A DNA stretch of 64,000 nt from Prostheceraeus crozeri (GCA_907163375.1 CAJQUW010005569.1:1-64000); one strand, 5' to 3'; positions 1 to 11,622 are shown, numbered from the stretch's first letter. Notes: a model not told the origin generated them from the sequence alone. Numbers and translations are program-made.

Positions 1-710
1 TTTAGCGCTTGATAGCAAGCCGTAGAGAGCTTGATTCACAAGCGTCGTTTTCAATGGAGATGTTTAGAGGCCACATGACAAGATAGCTAAGACTCAACCG
101 ATTGGCGTTCAAAGTGCTACGTTGAGAACTGTGTCAAATGCCCAACATGAGACATGAGTTGTACCAGCGGTTACGGTCTCAAATATGACACATTCCCTTG
201 CCACACTTATCACTACGGCATCGTCCGCCGTCCGAAGGAACACCCTGTCAGTGGAATATTACAGCAAAACTCTCCGTGTCTTGCTCGCTTTCAGTGAAAA
301 GCCGCTTATAGCATGAGAAAGGCTGGCTCAGACATGAAAACCTTGTAGAGTTGGTAAGAGGGTGGACAGACTTTTAGCAGCTTGATAGCAAGCCGTTAGA
401 GAGCTTGATTCACCAGCGTTTTGCAATGGAGATGTTTAGAGGCCACCCATGACAAGATAGTAAGACTCAAACCGATTGGCGTTCAAAGTGCTACGTTGAG
501 AGCTGTGTCAAATGCCCAACATGAGACATGAGTTGTCCCAGCGGTTACGGTCTCAAATATGACACATTCCCTTGCCACACTTATCACTACGGCATCGTCC
601 GCCGTCCCGAAGGAACACCCTGTCAGTGGACTATTACAGCAAAACTCTCCGTGTCTTGCTCGCTTTCAGTGAAAAGCCGCTTATACCATGAGAAGACTGG
701 CTCAGACATC
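1..710. repeat. Two-copy tandem repeat, 373-bp period
   Basis: The stretch beginning with GCTTGATAGCAAGCCG at position 7 recurs at 380, and about 330 bp of each unit can be aligned. The copies differ mainly by one- to three-base insertions and deletions rather than substitutions. The first copy touches the window edge, so the array may continue to the left. An 89-codon open frame in copy 2 (528-797) is disrupted in copy 1 and is not called as a gene. Confidence 0.85.
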
Positions 711-1204
711 ATTAAAAATGCTTTCATTGACTTCAGCAGGGTCGAAAACCCCAGAAAACCTCCAAAACTAGTGAATTTAAATTTTTCAACTTTTTAGCAC
801 TACTTATGAAATTTGATAAGTAGTCCATCACTTAGGGCAGGTCAATAGCGACCGAACCTTTTTTGAATCAAGTCAAACGGACTTGTAGAAGCAAAGTTAC
901 AAGCCTTTAAAGTTTTGGAGTGGACGAAGGCCATCTCCTGGCGAACCTCTAAGTCTGACGCCTTAGCTGATATCAGCAATGAAATTTTCTAAGTCGGTTT
1001 CTTACAGAAACTCGGAATTTGGAATGTCCGAAGCTATCATCGGAGCTCAGAGAGACGACCTACCTCTGACGATCGTTCTCCTCTAAATGACAAGTCTCTC
1101 TCGGTTCCCAGCTTATATAGTGTGTGGCGATCAGCTGATGACGTAACACCCATCATCCAAACACTAAAAAACCCGTCTATCTCCGGTTCTAGTGCTCCGA
1201 TTGA
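711..1204. other. No gene seen (intron of SNX29)
   Basis: No exon, RNA gene or transposon terminus is recognised. It lies upstream of the first visible SNX29 exon and is presumably intronic. Confidence 0.5.
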
Positions 1205-2010
1205 GCTGGAAATACACCATTTCCATGTAGAATTTGACGCTGAATCCGAATCTGGCCTCCGTTTTCCCATCCGATGCTTCGTTTTGGCTCTACAGTAGGC
1301 AGCCATCGCAAAAATTCCGAAAAATGTTGAAAATTTTTTCTCTCCGATTGACTTGAAACTCACCATACAGATAGAGAATTTCACGCTGATTCCAAATCTG
1401 AAATCCGTGTTCCAATCCGATGCTTCGTTTTGAAGCTACAGCCCAAAACGTCCCAAATTCTAACTCTGTCGTTTTTCGCCAATGTCCCAAAATCTTAAAT
1501 GGCGTCTCACATCTAAACGAAGACAGATAGGAACAAGCCGATTCTTTCACTGAATTTGTCTCACTCTTAGCTTTCAAACGAGCTATGGCACGACAAAATC
1601 CGTCCACTGGAAGCCAAAATCGAAGCAAGCTGTCCAGAGGGGGGGGGACGTCAGCAAAATTTTTTCTCTCCGATGGCGTTCAAATTCACCATACGGATGC
1701 AGAATTTCACGCTGAATCCGAATGTGGCCTCCGTTTTCCCATCCGAGCACTCCTTCCACTCGAAACAGCCCATTTTACAACCCAACATTCAGCAGATTGC
1801 ACGAAAAACATCACACAATATAGCCTCAAGACTAATCCTGGCGGCCGCCCAAGTCCACCACGACACTCTGTCGTTCCAGAGGGGGGGAGTCAGCGAACAG
1901 TTTGCGAACCAACCTGGCCGGCACACCACGACAGACTACAACCTCTGTCGTTCCAGAGGGGGGGACGTCAGCGATGGCGGCCATCTTGCGCTATCTGGTG
2001 TTCGCCGTTT
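1205..2010. repeat. Degenerate repeat block with G-run motif
   Basis: A unit containing CACCATACGGATGCAGAAT, then CACGCTGAATCCGAAT and CCGTTTTCCCATCCG, occurs in diverged form near 1210-1285, 1333-1425 and 1660-1750. A second motif, a CCAGAG followed by a run of seven to nine G and then (AC)GTCAGC, occurs near 1632, 1877 and 1957. Open frames across the block exist in several phases with no recognisable domain. This looks like an old dispersed or satellite-like repeat, not a gene. Confidence 0.65.
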
Positions 2011-2532
2011 TCTTACTACTCTCGGCCATTCCGAACCGCATTGATGAGCCCTTGTAAGACGAAACATGTAGCTCCCAAGGAATTTAGTGCTAAAATTGTT
2101 CAAGTACGAGGACAACCTTATTTCAAATACAGAAACTCAATGAAAAATTCTAAGAATGGCATATTTTGCTGTGCTTCTGTGTAGTTTAAGCGTGATCGGA
2201 AAGCTTCTACGATAATTATTTCAAGAAAAATGTTCATGCTTTTGGCATCATCTGTAATCTACAAAAGCTGCTTCGACATTCAAGTGAGAGTCTTTTTGAC
2301 AAGCAGTTTGTTTGAAAGTGCTTGGACTATCTTCTATACTGCGTTCCTTCATCCCTGTGTGTAACCGCTCTTGATGTAATATTGTTGACGATTGAAGTGT
2401 CGCCGGTGACATTTGTGGGGTAACCCTCAACATTGCCATGTGATCATAATTCACATGATATTGCCCTATAATGTACATTGGAAGAAGTTATTTCTAGTAA
2501 TTTGATTGACGATAATTACATTTGCTTTGCAG
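2011..2532. other. No gene seen; intron 5' of SNX29 coiled-coil exon
   Basis: Nothing recognised except the acceptor at its right end (TTTGCTTTGCAG, ending at 2532). Confidence 0.5.
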
Positions 2533-2661
2533 GCAACTGACGGCTATGCTTGATGAATACAAGACCAAACTAGCGTCTTCCGAAGAAGCAATTGCAAAGC
2601 TGGAGAATCAGAAAGAGTTGCAAGCTGAACAACATCAAGCAATTGTCGATGATCTGCGCAG
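2533..2661 (+). CDS. SNX29: SNX29 coiled-coil exon (first visible exon)
   Basis: A 129-bp exon between TTTGCTTTGCAG and the donor GTGAGA. Its reading begins QLTAMLDEYKTKLASSEEAI and ends at VDDLR plus two bases of the next codon. It is rich in E, K, Q and L in heptad-like spacing, as expected for the central coiled coil of sorting nexin 29. Alone it would be unassignable. The assignment rests on phase: its last two bases (AG) plus the first base of the 11115 exon make Arg, and that next exon matches SNX29 strongly. SNX29 combines an N-terminal RUN domain, a coiled coil and a C-terminal PX domain and is thought to act in endosomal membrane traffic. The RUN-domain exons are not in this window and should lie to the left. 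Confidence 0.75.
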
Positions 2662-3426
2662 GTGAGATTGCAGAATTCCTTAAAGGTCTAAAGTACTAGG
2701 TATTATGACAATGAACCAAACGATGACGACTTTCTGACCGGTTAATGTCCGGCTGCGAGTTTGACAGACGATTCTCCAGCTGAGACAGTAGTAATTGCAT
2801 TACGACATCGGAAATGGCCTACTGTTGCACATCATTTCTGTGTCAGTGTCAGGTATCCATGTTCCGCTACGTAGGAGGTAGACCATCCTTTGGCAGACCA
2901 TGATACGTCAAAAATAGCTAGAAAAGTGCGGAACGTTCGAGCTTTTAGTAGGGTTCAACATATTTTTTCGAATTTTCTCGAATTTCGAAGAACCGGATCC
3001 GGTACCGATACTTTGAAGAAAGGAAACAATGTATCAGTTTGCGTGGTAAGTTACTGTTTTTACCCCATGTTGACATGCCCAGTTATTATAACTGCGTAAG
3101 TATTGAATGTAATGGTCATGCAAATGGAATTATTAATTATGAAAATTACACAGAATGAAAATGATTTTCATTGATTTTTTACTTCATTAGTAAAGAACAC
3201 ACTAATTGAAGGAAATCTCACAAATATCAGAAGAGGACCCACAAACCAATATCCTATCATAATTTTTTTGCGAGAACAACTCAAAAAAGTTATAAAATGT
3301 TCAATTGTAAGACGTTTCGGAAGTATTGGTCACGTGAACCAGATCAGGTTTTACAAGCATCAAAGAGCATACACAAAGTTTAAATGCAAATAATGCAAAA
3401 TTTACAGATGTTTATCACCACAATGC
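2662..3426. other. SNX29 intron, no feature seen
   Basis: Start of an 8.45-kb intron (2662-11114). No exon or element recognised before the hAT-type terminus at 3427. Confidence 0.5.
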
Positions 3427-3916
3427 CAGTGTCCCGTCCAGCGCGTAAATTTGCGCACCGGCGTAAATTTCACATTTTGCGCGTAAATGCGTAAATTGAG
3501 AAGTGTGGGCGTAAATGTGTGACTTAATAGGGCGTAAATTTATCATTTATAAATCAGTTATTTGTAATCTATGATTTGTGGAGTACGTAGAGGAGAGCGG
3601 TGTGTTATGGGCGATCCCCCCTCCTCTGAGTCACATTTTCCTACCTGAAACTCAATTTTCGAGTATATGTGAACGAAACATTGTAAATAAAAACATTTGG
3701 TGTATCTGACTACGCAACTAATTTTTTTAAATTTTTGTACCCCAAATTAGGTTTTTACGAAAATTTGATCGCTCTTTTTATAAATGTTGAGCAAGTCATG
3801 CTTTGAGGACCAATGGAGACTTTGGCTGTGGGGATGTAGCATGGTTAAGCATCTTCGAGAAAACAAAGACAGTTGGCTGAACACACTTTCTACTGACAGT
3901 TGATTTTGAAAGCATA

Positions 3917-4873
3917 CTTATAGTAGGGAGTTATGGTCCACCCCACAATTCACCGCAATACCTCAAAAGTCACCAGAAACTTATTTTCACTCATTCTGCT
4001 CAAGCGCAAACATAGCTAACAGGAAAATGCGTTGCAGTACTTTGTTGTAAAAAGTCATCAAAAGTTGAAGCGATGTAAGCAACAAGAAGCCTAGGTAGTC
4101 GAGTCATTGGGTGAAAAAGAGTGATAGGAGTTTGTATCAGTTTGAAGGCCTAGTTTGTATTTGCAGAGGGCTGTGCCTACGGTGTGTTATCTCACGTAAT
4201 TACTTGGATTGCCATCTCGAGCGGCAATGTTGTCAATCATCAAGTTGTTTCATGTCAGTGTTTTTATAGCACATTTACATCTGATGTGCTGAAAATTAAT
4301 GTTCAGAAATTTGGGCAGATAGCCAGCTATAGGCATTGTAATTCGGTTTCAAGCAGTTTGCTGACTTCTTTTGGAATTAATCAATCTCCATTAGTGTAAA
4401 TTTACAGATCTCATGCTGATTATTCTCAATAATAGCTTCGATTACCATGCCTTCGCATAGCAAGGTTTAATTATTCGTCAAAATTTAAGTTATTACAGTT
4501 AGCCACCGGTTGACTGGTCAATCAAATACGTAAGTTAATCGCTCTTATGTGTAGGGAGCATCGTAAATTTGACTTTTGTATAGCATTTAATTAAAGTCGC
4601 TTTTTTAACAAACATCAATGGGTGGTCCATAACATCCCCGACAGGTGGTCCATAACACCCGCGAACTTTTGAAAATAGCAAAATCGTGTCTATTCAGGAA
4701 AGTTCTTCTACAACATAGTGAAACGGGTAATATGGGAAAATAACATGCGGAACCTTGCGTCTGTGTCCATAGCAATTGATTAGGCCAAGAAAGTTGATCC
4801 TAGAGCGGAATTGGTGGTCTATGTAACCCCTTAAACTCAGGTTGCCCATAATACCGCGCTCTTCCCTATTCTA
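3917..4873. mobile_element. Possible MITE with TTATGGWCCACC repeats
   Basis: Left boundary AGTAGGGAGTTATGGTCCACC; right boundary, reverse complemented, AATAGGGAAG...GGTATTATGGGCAACC. Two further copies of GGTGGTCCATAACA lie at 4621-4656 and a weaker one at 4811. The inverted ends are imperfect and no clear target duplication is seen, so this is tentative. Confidence 0.35.
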
Positions 4874-5346
4874 TGGAGAATGAATGTTCAGCATCTAAAT
4901 TATCAACCTGAAAATGTATCAATAACGTAAATAGACATTATGATAGAATATAATGGGGCATCCATAAACCCGAACACCATCAATAGTAAAATCAAAACAC
5001 GTCATGAAAGCGCTCTACATTGTTTTTCAAGAAAAAAAATTGAGAAAGAGTGCGCTTATAAAATCCTTTTTTGCTAATTGTGACATGTTGTTTTAGGTAT
5101 TTAAGACATGTTTTCAGCACTAATGACCTGTTGAACCTTTTTTCTTAAATTGTCTGTGAAGCTGCGCTACGTATTTGGTCAAATATTGTTGCAAATATTG
5201 CCAATTTCCTGACGCACTGAATTGAACCACAAACTTATGATAACCACTTGTTATATAACCACATGATAACTTATGAACAATCGACGAAGTACAAGAGCAT
5301 ACAGATGTAGTCATATTGTCCGGAACGGAATTTTTTTAAATTTATG

Positions 5347-5841
5347 CAGGGATGTGATTGCCGTTTAAAGGGTAATACCGAAAGGAAAGTTGAAAGAAAC
5401 GCCAAAGTAGGCCAGATTCCTATGAAAGGGGCGCCAATTTCACTGTGATGTGCAGATCATGAATTTATTTTGATTTCAAGTTCACAAGTGGCTTTGCCTT
5501 TTTTTACCTAATAAAGTTTTTGAGAATTATTATCTTATGCATGTCAGTAAGAATGTCGCAGTCAAATCATACCACTGTTCTATTTTTAATACACATGATA
5601 TGTATTAATCGCTTCATTCAAGAACAGTTGAAATCTGTCACTAAAGGAGCTTCATGAGGGCGCCTTTCAGCAACAGGAGGGTGTCTTTAATATTCTTGAA
5701 GGCATTTTTGAGAAAATGGATGAGCTTTATCCTTTGACAAATTTTTTTGTCATTTCAAGATGATTTTCAGAAATAGTTGGAAGCATAAAGAATAGGAGCG
5801 CCGGAGGAACTCCTTCAAAAGAAGGAAAAATCACATCCCTG
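5347..5841. mobile_element. hAT-like MITE, CAGGGATGTGATT ends
   Basis: CAGGGATGTGATT at 5347-5359 is matched by AATCACATCCCTG ending at 5841, a perfect 13-bp terminal inverted repeat. Flanking 8-mers (AATTTATG, TTTCTATG) agree at five positions, so the target duplication is weak. Length 495 bp, no coding capacity. Nested inside the 3427-8142 element. Confidence 0.55.
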
Positions 5842-5913
5842 TTTCTATGAAAATGTTAAGTCATTACACAAATGAGAGCTGTCACTAGTGGTGGGTTACA
5901 CTAGAGCTATTAC

Positions 5914-6125
5914 TCGGTGGTTGGATAGCTCAGTTGGTTAAGGGCCGCGCCTCGGTACGAAATTTCAGAAGGTCCGGCGCTCGAGTTTGTCCGCGGGAGG
6001 TACTACCACTCTCACTAGAGGTTACTAACTCTAATCTGGTGAGAATTGCGTGTGTGAAAGCTGTCCCAACCCTAGCTTGCTAGTATGGCTTTGTGTCGTG
6101 GGAGGGGTAGGGATGAGTGAAAGTC
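5914..6125 (+). repeat. tRNA-derived SINE, family 2
   Basis: The head GGATAGCTCAGTTGGTTAAG resembles a tRNA A box, and a B-box-like GGCGCTCGAGTTTG follows about 50 bp later. The body contains CTTGCTAGTATGGCTTTGTG, which recurs near 43078 in a second copy, so this is a dispersed SINE and not a functional tRNA gene. Confidence 0.6.
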
Positions 6126-8080
6126 AGAAAGTCAGAACTGTCACCAGTTTCGAATAAAAACTGACCACTCACGCGAAAGAACATGTCGCGTAGATGCTTG
6201 GTATACTTAGGCTTAATTTTCCTTCGGCGGCCCCTTGAACGGCAATCAGAATATCAGAATATTTCCAATAAATGAAAAACACTTATAGATCAGATTGGAA
6301 CATATCAAGTTAGAAGTATGACAGATTATATGATGACAGAAGCATGAAGTTCATAAAATGACATATCTACAGAATGACAATGAAGTCAAAAGTGAGATAT
6401 TTACATTGATTTGTAATCATGAATAATGTCGTTGAAGAGAATAACTGTCTGGAAGGAGAGGACAATTCATTTAATACTGTTGATAGGTATTTTCCAATAC
6501 TATTACTAACAGGAATGTCATGCATAACTAGATTTGCAATCATTTAAGACAAAATGAGCAATGTTGATAAACGGCATTAATAAATTCTTGATTATTAATA
6601 GTTAATAATCTTGATACCCTTCTCGCCTAGTTAATAAGTTCTAATATGTGAGAGGTCCGGAACAAAATTACATAAAAAAGTTAAAGCGTTATAATTATCA
6701 ATGCGTACATGCAAATGATACTTCAAATTGTCTGACCTGCAATAGGATCGGTGAAGGAGAGTGGTACAAGTTCGATAAACGTTCCTGACCTCTCGATTCC
6801 TGCTCATGTTTCTAGTTCACAGTGAATGTGATGTAGTATTGCCTGAATCTTTAATGCGCTTGAACATAAATAACGATGATATTGGTTATTGTTTCAATCT
6901 GTCAGTTCTGATGTTAGATCACAACACTAGAAATTTTAAAATGTGCGCCTTTTCCGTACCTCTTAAACCTTAATTTGTAGTCAACAGCTCATTGGGATCA
7001 GGTCTATAGCCGAAATTGTCCGTAAAATAGTCGGTAAATCACCAATATCATCTATTGGAAATACATAAGGTTTTCTATCGAATCTGTTGACAGATGGCGA
7101 TCTGATCCGGCAGCCGTGCAGTTTTGTAGCAGTCAAGAGATATATACTATGCCAAGTGAATATTTCAGGAACGCCCCCTTCACAACTTCATGTTAGCTCC
7201 TGGACTAGTACCCGAGAAGTTCATGATTTACAATTAGAGATGCCATTTTTGACTCAGATTAAATGTCATGTATTTCTGAAAGTTTTAGTTTTTTATCAGT
7301 ATCCATTGTTTATTGCACCACACTTCTACTTTTTGTTAGAAGAATCGGTAAAATGGTTATCACAGCAAACCCTTCAATGGGATGGTCGAAGATATTTTCA
7401 CACATTTTTCGCATATGTTTTACTTATTTATATTTTTGAAAATATTCTAAGATAGAGATGATCAGCGCATGGCTTTTAGAACTGGAGTTCAAATCCATGG
7501 GACAGCTAATGTAACCGAATCGAATCTTGTCAGTTACATTAGGGAAACTAACGTCGCCCGTTGCAACAAACGTATCGGCTAACATCAGACATCTTTTCAT
7601 CTATGAATGTCGATTGTCAAATTGAAAAACTTTCATTTCAATATGTAGTCAGCAAGGAACTAAGAAAAATGCATGCATGAATAATTGTTGATATTGAGTT
7701 TCGATTACATTTGAACTTAAGATCTAAAAGGCCAATAGTCCAATAGTATAGTATGCTGCATTAAAATCGTCTCTGAGAGGAGAAATTCTTTGCACAAGGA
7801 TTCATCAAACAGTGTTAAAATATATGATTGTGTCCAATCAATTCATGATCCGTGTTTCAGATGTATCGAGATTCTTGATCGTCATCAACAACTTATCGTA
7901 TCTCATTTTGTTTCTAAATCTACTTTTTTGTAACACTGGAGGAATTTGTCAGCTTGATATTTTACAATTTGTTATTTATATTTCTTCAATCGTTTTCACA
8001 CGACATGATCGGCTATCAGTAGAGAGAAATCATTCACAATGAAGAGCATAAGTGGATTTACTGGCAAATTTCAACTATTT
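6126..8080. other. Interior of hAT-ended element, no gene recognised
   Basis: AT-rich. The longest frames (7087-7455 and 7812-8042, +) have no recognised domain. Confidence 0.5.
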
Positions 8081-8142
8081 ACAGTGGGCGTAAATTTTGG
8101 GGTGGGGCGTAAATTTGATGAAAATCCCTGGCCGGGACACTG

Positions 8143-9262
8143 CACAATAATCTCTGTGAGGAAGGAGGAAATGCCTAAAGAATCAAGAAATCTTGTTTAA
8201 CCCATCTAAAAAGCACATTAAGAGAGGCAAATTATATTGCAGTACAAAAGTCTGTGCACAAGGGAAAGCTACGATAATTGATGATGGAATTTCCAAGCAC
8301 CACAGTGCATGGAGAATAACAAAAGTACTTCTTCGGATACTTAAGAAGAGCACAAAACTGTGATAAGGATAAAATGCCCCTCCCCTCACACCCATTCATT
8401 AAATTGTCTTCCTTCTTGATGAAAATGGACTCGGCTACTACTCTTTCTTCCTCACCTACAGGGTAGTGAGTTGTACACTTCACCTGATGATAATGCAATA
8501 GTTGCTGTGTGTAACTTTAAGCATTAAACGAAGTATTCAGCTGTTAATAGGATGAAGCTCTTCATTGTCCTGAAAATGATTTAGCAGACTTCGAATCTTG
8601 GTTGCACCGCTTTGCAGCTGCTGACTATTAGAAAAACGGGATCTTATTGATCACTTTCACAATGGTATTTAAAACTCGTTCTTTCAGCATCACTAAAAGC
8701 ATTTAACCTTCGCGTTCATGGTTATTACAGGCGCAACTCTATTAGAAAAAAAGTGATATGAGTTCAGATCAAGTGATATTGCACGTGTCACACTATCCTG
8801 CAAGTTTTAATGATGTTCATCAAACAAACATTATCTGCACTGATTGAGGTCATTATACAAGAAGTCAGCATGCACGTGGTAGATGCACTCATGAATCCTC
8901 GTATCAAGATACATCATATCTCGTATCCTGTTTTTACCTATATAACAGTAATTAAATGAAAGTAGTGCGACAATGACATGCAAGCGACAAGAAAATGAGG
9001 AATTATCTAAGCGCCCTTTCATGGCCATCTGACATGTTAGTATTGTCTGAAGAATCAGCAGGACGTACGACACGTTGCAAAAGCAAATAAACGATTTGCG
9101 GCAGTTAGGTATTTTTGCATTATAATTTTTCATGGTCGATATAAAGATATCAACATCATTTGGTCATCGTCCTGACTTCATTTGAAATGTGAAGAGTGCC
9201 ATCCATGTGTGTTATGCCAGGCAGCACTGAAGTAGCACAGGCGTTAAACAATCATGAGATTC
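8143..9262. other. SNX29 intron, no feature seen
   Basis: No repeat ends, RNA or exon recognised. Minus-strand frames at 8183-8498 and 8831-9133 lack any family resemblance. Confidence 0.5.
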
Positions 9263-10060
9263 TACCGTCATGCATGAGAATGCCATGATCCGATGGATGT
9301 GTTCCATCAAACTTTGTGAACGCCGCTCCATGCGCGAATTGAGAGACAAGCTCCATCTACATGACCTCGAATCAGTCCAACGCCAAAATCGCTTGCGCTC
9401 GTTTGGTCACCTGCAACGGATGCCGGACTGGAGTAGGCCAAAGAGAATCTTGGGCACTTCTATTCTCCCCCCCCCCACATTTCTGTTGTTGACACCCGGG
9501 AGTGGCATCGTCAGCGATCTTCTCTTGCTCCTAAGGGCAGTTTCACTACCGTCGCAAAAGCGTAGAGTGTATAAAATTTCTCTGGCTTGTAGAACATTAA
9601 CAGCACTTGCTTTGCCGTTCACTGTAGCTGCAGTGTAGACAACAATCCCACGAAGTTCATGATCACAGCACAGCTGTATCCTGCATTCTAACTGGGTATC
9701 CAAGGGACCAATCCTTCCTCCCAGGGGTCAAGGAAGACTTCTCAGTGGTGTGCTATCACTCAGTGACAGATCAAGTCTATTCTAAATCCAATCTGACTAA
9801 GTTTGATGAATTTGGAAAACTTGAAAAATGTGGGGGGGGGGAAATAGAAGTACCAAATCTTGAATTACGAAGTGATGGGACCGAACATCAGAGGTGGACA
9901 GAGGAAGAGATGGTGGCACAATGTCAAGAGAGACCTTGAGCTCCTGCATCTGCACCCTCAATCGACGCAAGACCGAGCAGAATGGAGAAGGCGCATCCAT
10001 CCCGACAACCGACACAATCCCCGTGACCAACCCTCAAACCTGGGGAAGAAGAGACAATAA
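9263..10060 (+). pseudogene. LINE reverse-transcriptase C-terminal remnant, split by MITE A
   Basis: Two blocks of a non-LTR retrotransposon C-terminus. The first, to 9452, includes AMIRWMCSIKLCERRSMREL and RQNRLRSFGHLQRMPDWSRP, the RxNRLRxFGHxxRM signature that follows the reverse transcriptase in many LINEs. The second, from about 9860, includes RGGQRKRWWHNVKRDLELL and ends with RDQPSNLGKK before a stop at 10060. Between them sits MITE A (9453-9854). Only the extreme C-terminus is present, with no reverse-transcriptase core, so it is a 5'-truncated dead copy inside the SNX29 intron. Confidence 0.75.
9453..9854. mobile_element. MITE A with GGYACTTCTATT/poly-C ends and 8-bp TSD
   Basis: Left end GGCACTTCTATTCT followed by ten C and ACATTT; right end, reverse complemented, GGTACTTCTATTT, a C-run and ACATTT. 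Flanks GAATCTTG (9445-9452) and AAATCTTG (9855-9862) form an 8-bp target duplication with one mismatch. The same ends and subterminal sequence (CTGTTGTTGACACCCGG; TCACTCAGTGACAGATCAAG) recur in element B at 35201-36234. The 8-bp duplication suggests hAT, P or Merlin mobilisation; the terminus does not identify which. Confidence 0.8.
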
Positions 10061-11114
10061 ACGAGGTGTAAAAGTAAGCAAGTGCCGGAAAAATCCGGAT
10101 TTCCGGAAACCTGGGATAAAAAAATAGTAGGAAAGGAGGCGGTAGTGGTCTATCGCTCACATGCTCATGTCCAACATCAATTATGATTTATAAAAATGTG
10201 AAAAGTTCCAATTTACCATCCATAATAAGTTATGGCAATTAATAGACACAATGGCATGTCATTGTGCTTGTCACTCATTCTAATCACGGAAACTTTAAAC
10301 AAACCTACATTGTTATTTCTAGGTCTATCTCTTGTTGAGATAGGATAATCTCCTGCTACTAACCGTGTTTCCGGTAGACCTTCTTGCTGTCAGAGACATC
10401 ATGATGGTACTTCACAGCTTCAATTCTAAAATAGTCGTGCATAAAACCACGTATCTTTAAATGTATTTTCACTGGTTATAGCCTTAGCAACTAGAGAATT
10501 CCACGCTAAGGACTCTAGTATACATCCGAATATCTAAGGTAGATGCTTTCAGTTGATTTGATTCGCCGGTGTTCGAAATGCTCGTCATTCTCAGACTAGA
10601 CACTTATCCGATCAAAATAGAAATAATTTTTGTCAACCTATAAGTAATCTAGTTGATGCCATAATCGCTCTTAATATTTCTACTGAGCATGTATCATGAT
10701 TATCAAGTTTTCTAATTAGATTGGTGATAGTTCTCATCGGGTATAGAGTAAGTAGTGTGGAAAAGGGGTCATCTGGGATTTTCTGGAAATGGCCCATCAC
10801 CAGAATCTCATGCATGGCGTAAAATGTACTTATTTAATCGTATGAATTTTATCGCATACTTGATAAGGGGAGAATGAACTACGTTAACTTCTTGCATGTA
10901 AGATCGATTGCGGCTTGCTCTTTGCTTCTGTCATAAATTTATTGTGCATTGTGTAGTTTGACATTATTTCATCAGTTATGGCGATGAAGAGTCGATGAAG
11001 ACAAACTTTTTATCCTTTTTCGTCCAATGCTCTATTTCGAGCGTCTGAGCCAGAAAGAGGAGAATATTGTAACGATATATGCAGAAAGTCATGTCTGAGT
11101 GTTTTGATTTGCAG
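10061..11114. other. SNX29 intron, no feature seen
   Basis: Nothing recognised apart from the acceptor GTTTTGATTTGCAG ending at 11114. Confidence 0.5.
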
Positions 11115-11265
11115 AGAAAACACTATTGTGAAGCAGCAACTGCGCGAGTATGTTCGTTCGGTGGAATTGATGGAGTCTCGTCGGTCTCAAACACAACCTA
11201 GGGGCGATGATAGTGAGGAAAGCAATACGCCTGCCAGCATGGACAATGAAGCACAATTATTTCAA
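11115..11265 (+). CDS. SNX29: SNX29 coiled-coil exon
   Basis: A 151-bp exon between GATTTGCAG and the donor GTAAGT. With the two carried bases it reads RENTIVKQQLREYVRSVELM, then an acidic and polar linker (GDDSEESNTPAS) to EAQLFQ, ending in phase 0. The first block corresponds to the vertebrate SNX29 stretch I recall as ENAVLKDQLRKYVGAVQML. The Ser/Glu-rich linker is less conserved and may be a flexible, possibly phosphorylated, hinge. It is separated from the next exon by an intron of only 225 bp, unlike the 8-kb and 30-kb introns around the pair. Confidence 0.88.
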
Positions 11266-11490
11266 GTAAGTGATGTTCCAATTCAACGTTGACTTTAACA
11301 AGAAGTCTTTATTATTCATATACTACTTGCTTTTTAGGAGTCAATAGTCTGTTGAAACCAATTCATGTATGATATTTCATTCGTCGTTACTTAACCAAAC
11401 TGCATCATATCAACTGACGTATGAAACCAATATTGATAGTAACTTTCCTCAATCATTTGTGCATATGTCAAATTCCATTCATGATTTCAG

Positions 11491-11622
11491 AGCAAATTGG
11501 TTCAGCTCGCACAAATGCATGGAGAATTACTCGAACTAAATGAGCATCTTCAGCGCACCATAAAAGAGAAGGAGAATGTGATCCAAAGATTGCGAAACGA
11601 ACTTACGCATCTTCGAGGACCG
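11491..11622 (+). CDS. SNX29: SNX29 coiled-coil exon ending LRGP
   Basis: A 132-bp, 44-codon exon, phase 0 at both ends, between ATGATTTCAG and GTGAGT. It reads SKLVQLAQMHGELLELNEHL, continues KEKENVIQRLRNELTHLRGP, and matches the conserved end of the SNX29 coiled coil (vertebrate EKLIQVAEMHGELIEFNE... ending LRGP). In known SNX29 proteins the LRGP motif directly precedes the linker to the PX domain, and the next recognised exon, at 41549, is exactly that linker plus PX in matching phase. I therefore infer that no coding exon is missing from the 29.9-kb intron 11623-41548. Confidence 0.92.

Larger units (their letters stand above)
3427..8142. mobile_element. hAT-ended 4.7-kb DNA transposon, no transposase visible
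   Basis: The left end reads CAGTGTCCCGTCCAGCG and the right end, read inward on the other strand, CAGTGTCCCGGCCAGGG. Flanking 8-mers are CACAATGC (3419-3426) and CACAATAA (8143-8150), a 6/8 match, as expected for an old hAT target duplication. Both ends carry clustered subterminal copies of GCGTAAATT (six near 3443-3541, two near 8084-8117), a usual hAT feature. At 4.7 kb it has the size of an autonomous element, but I find no hAT transposase or dimerisation domain in any frame. The interior holds smaller insertions at about 3917-4873, 5347-5841 and 5914-6125. It could also be two ends of a larger, eroded element. Confidence 0.7.

Noticed and set aside
1585-2184. 199-codon open frame
   Set aside because: Runs through a degenerate repeat block with G-runs; no domain, and low-complexity composition.
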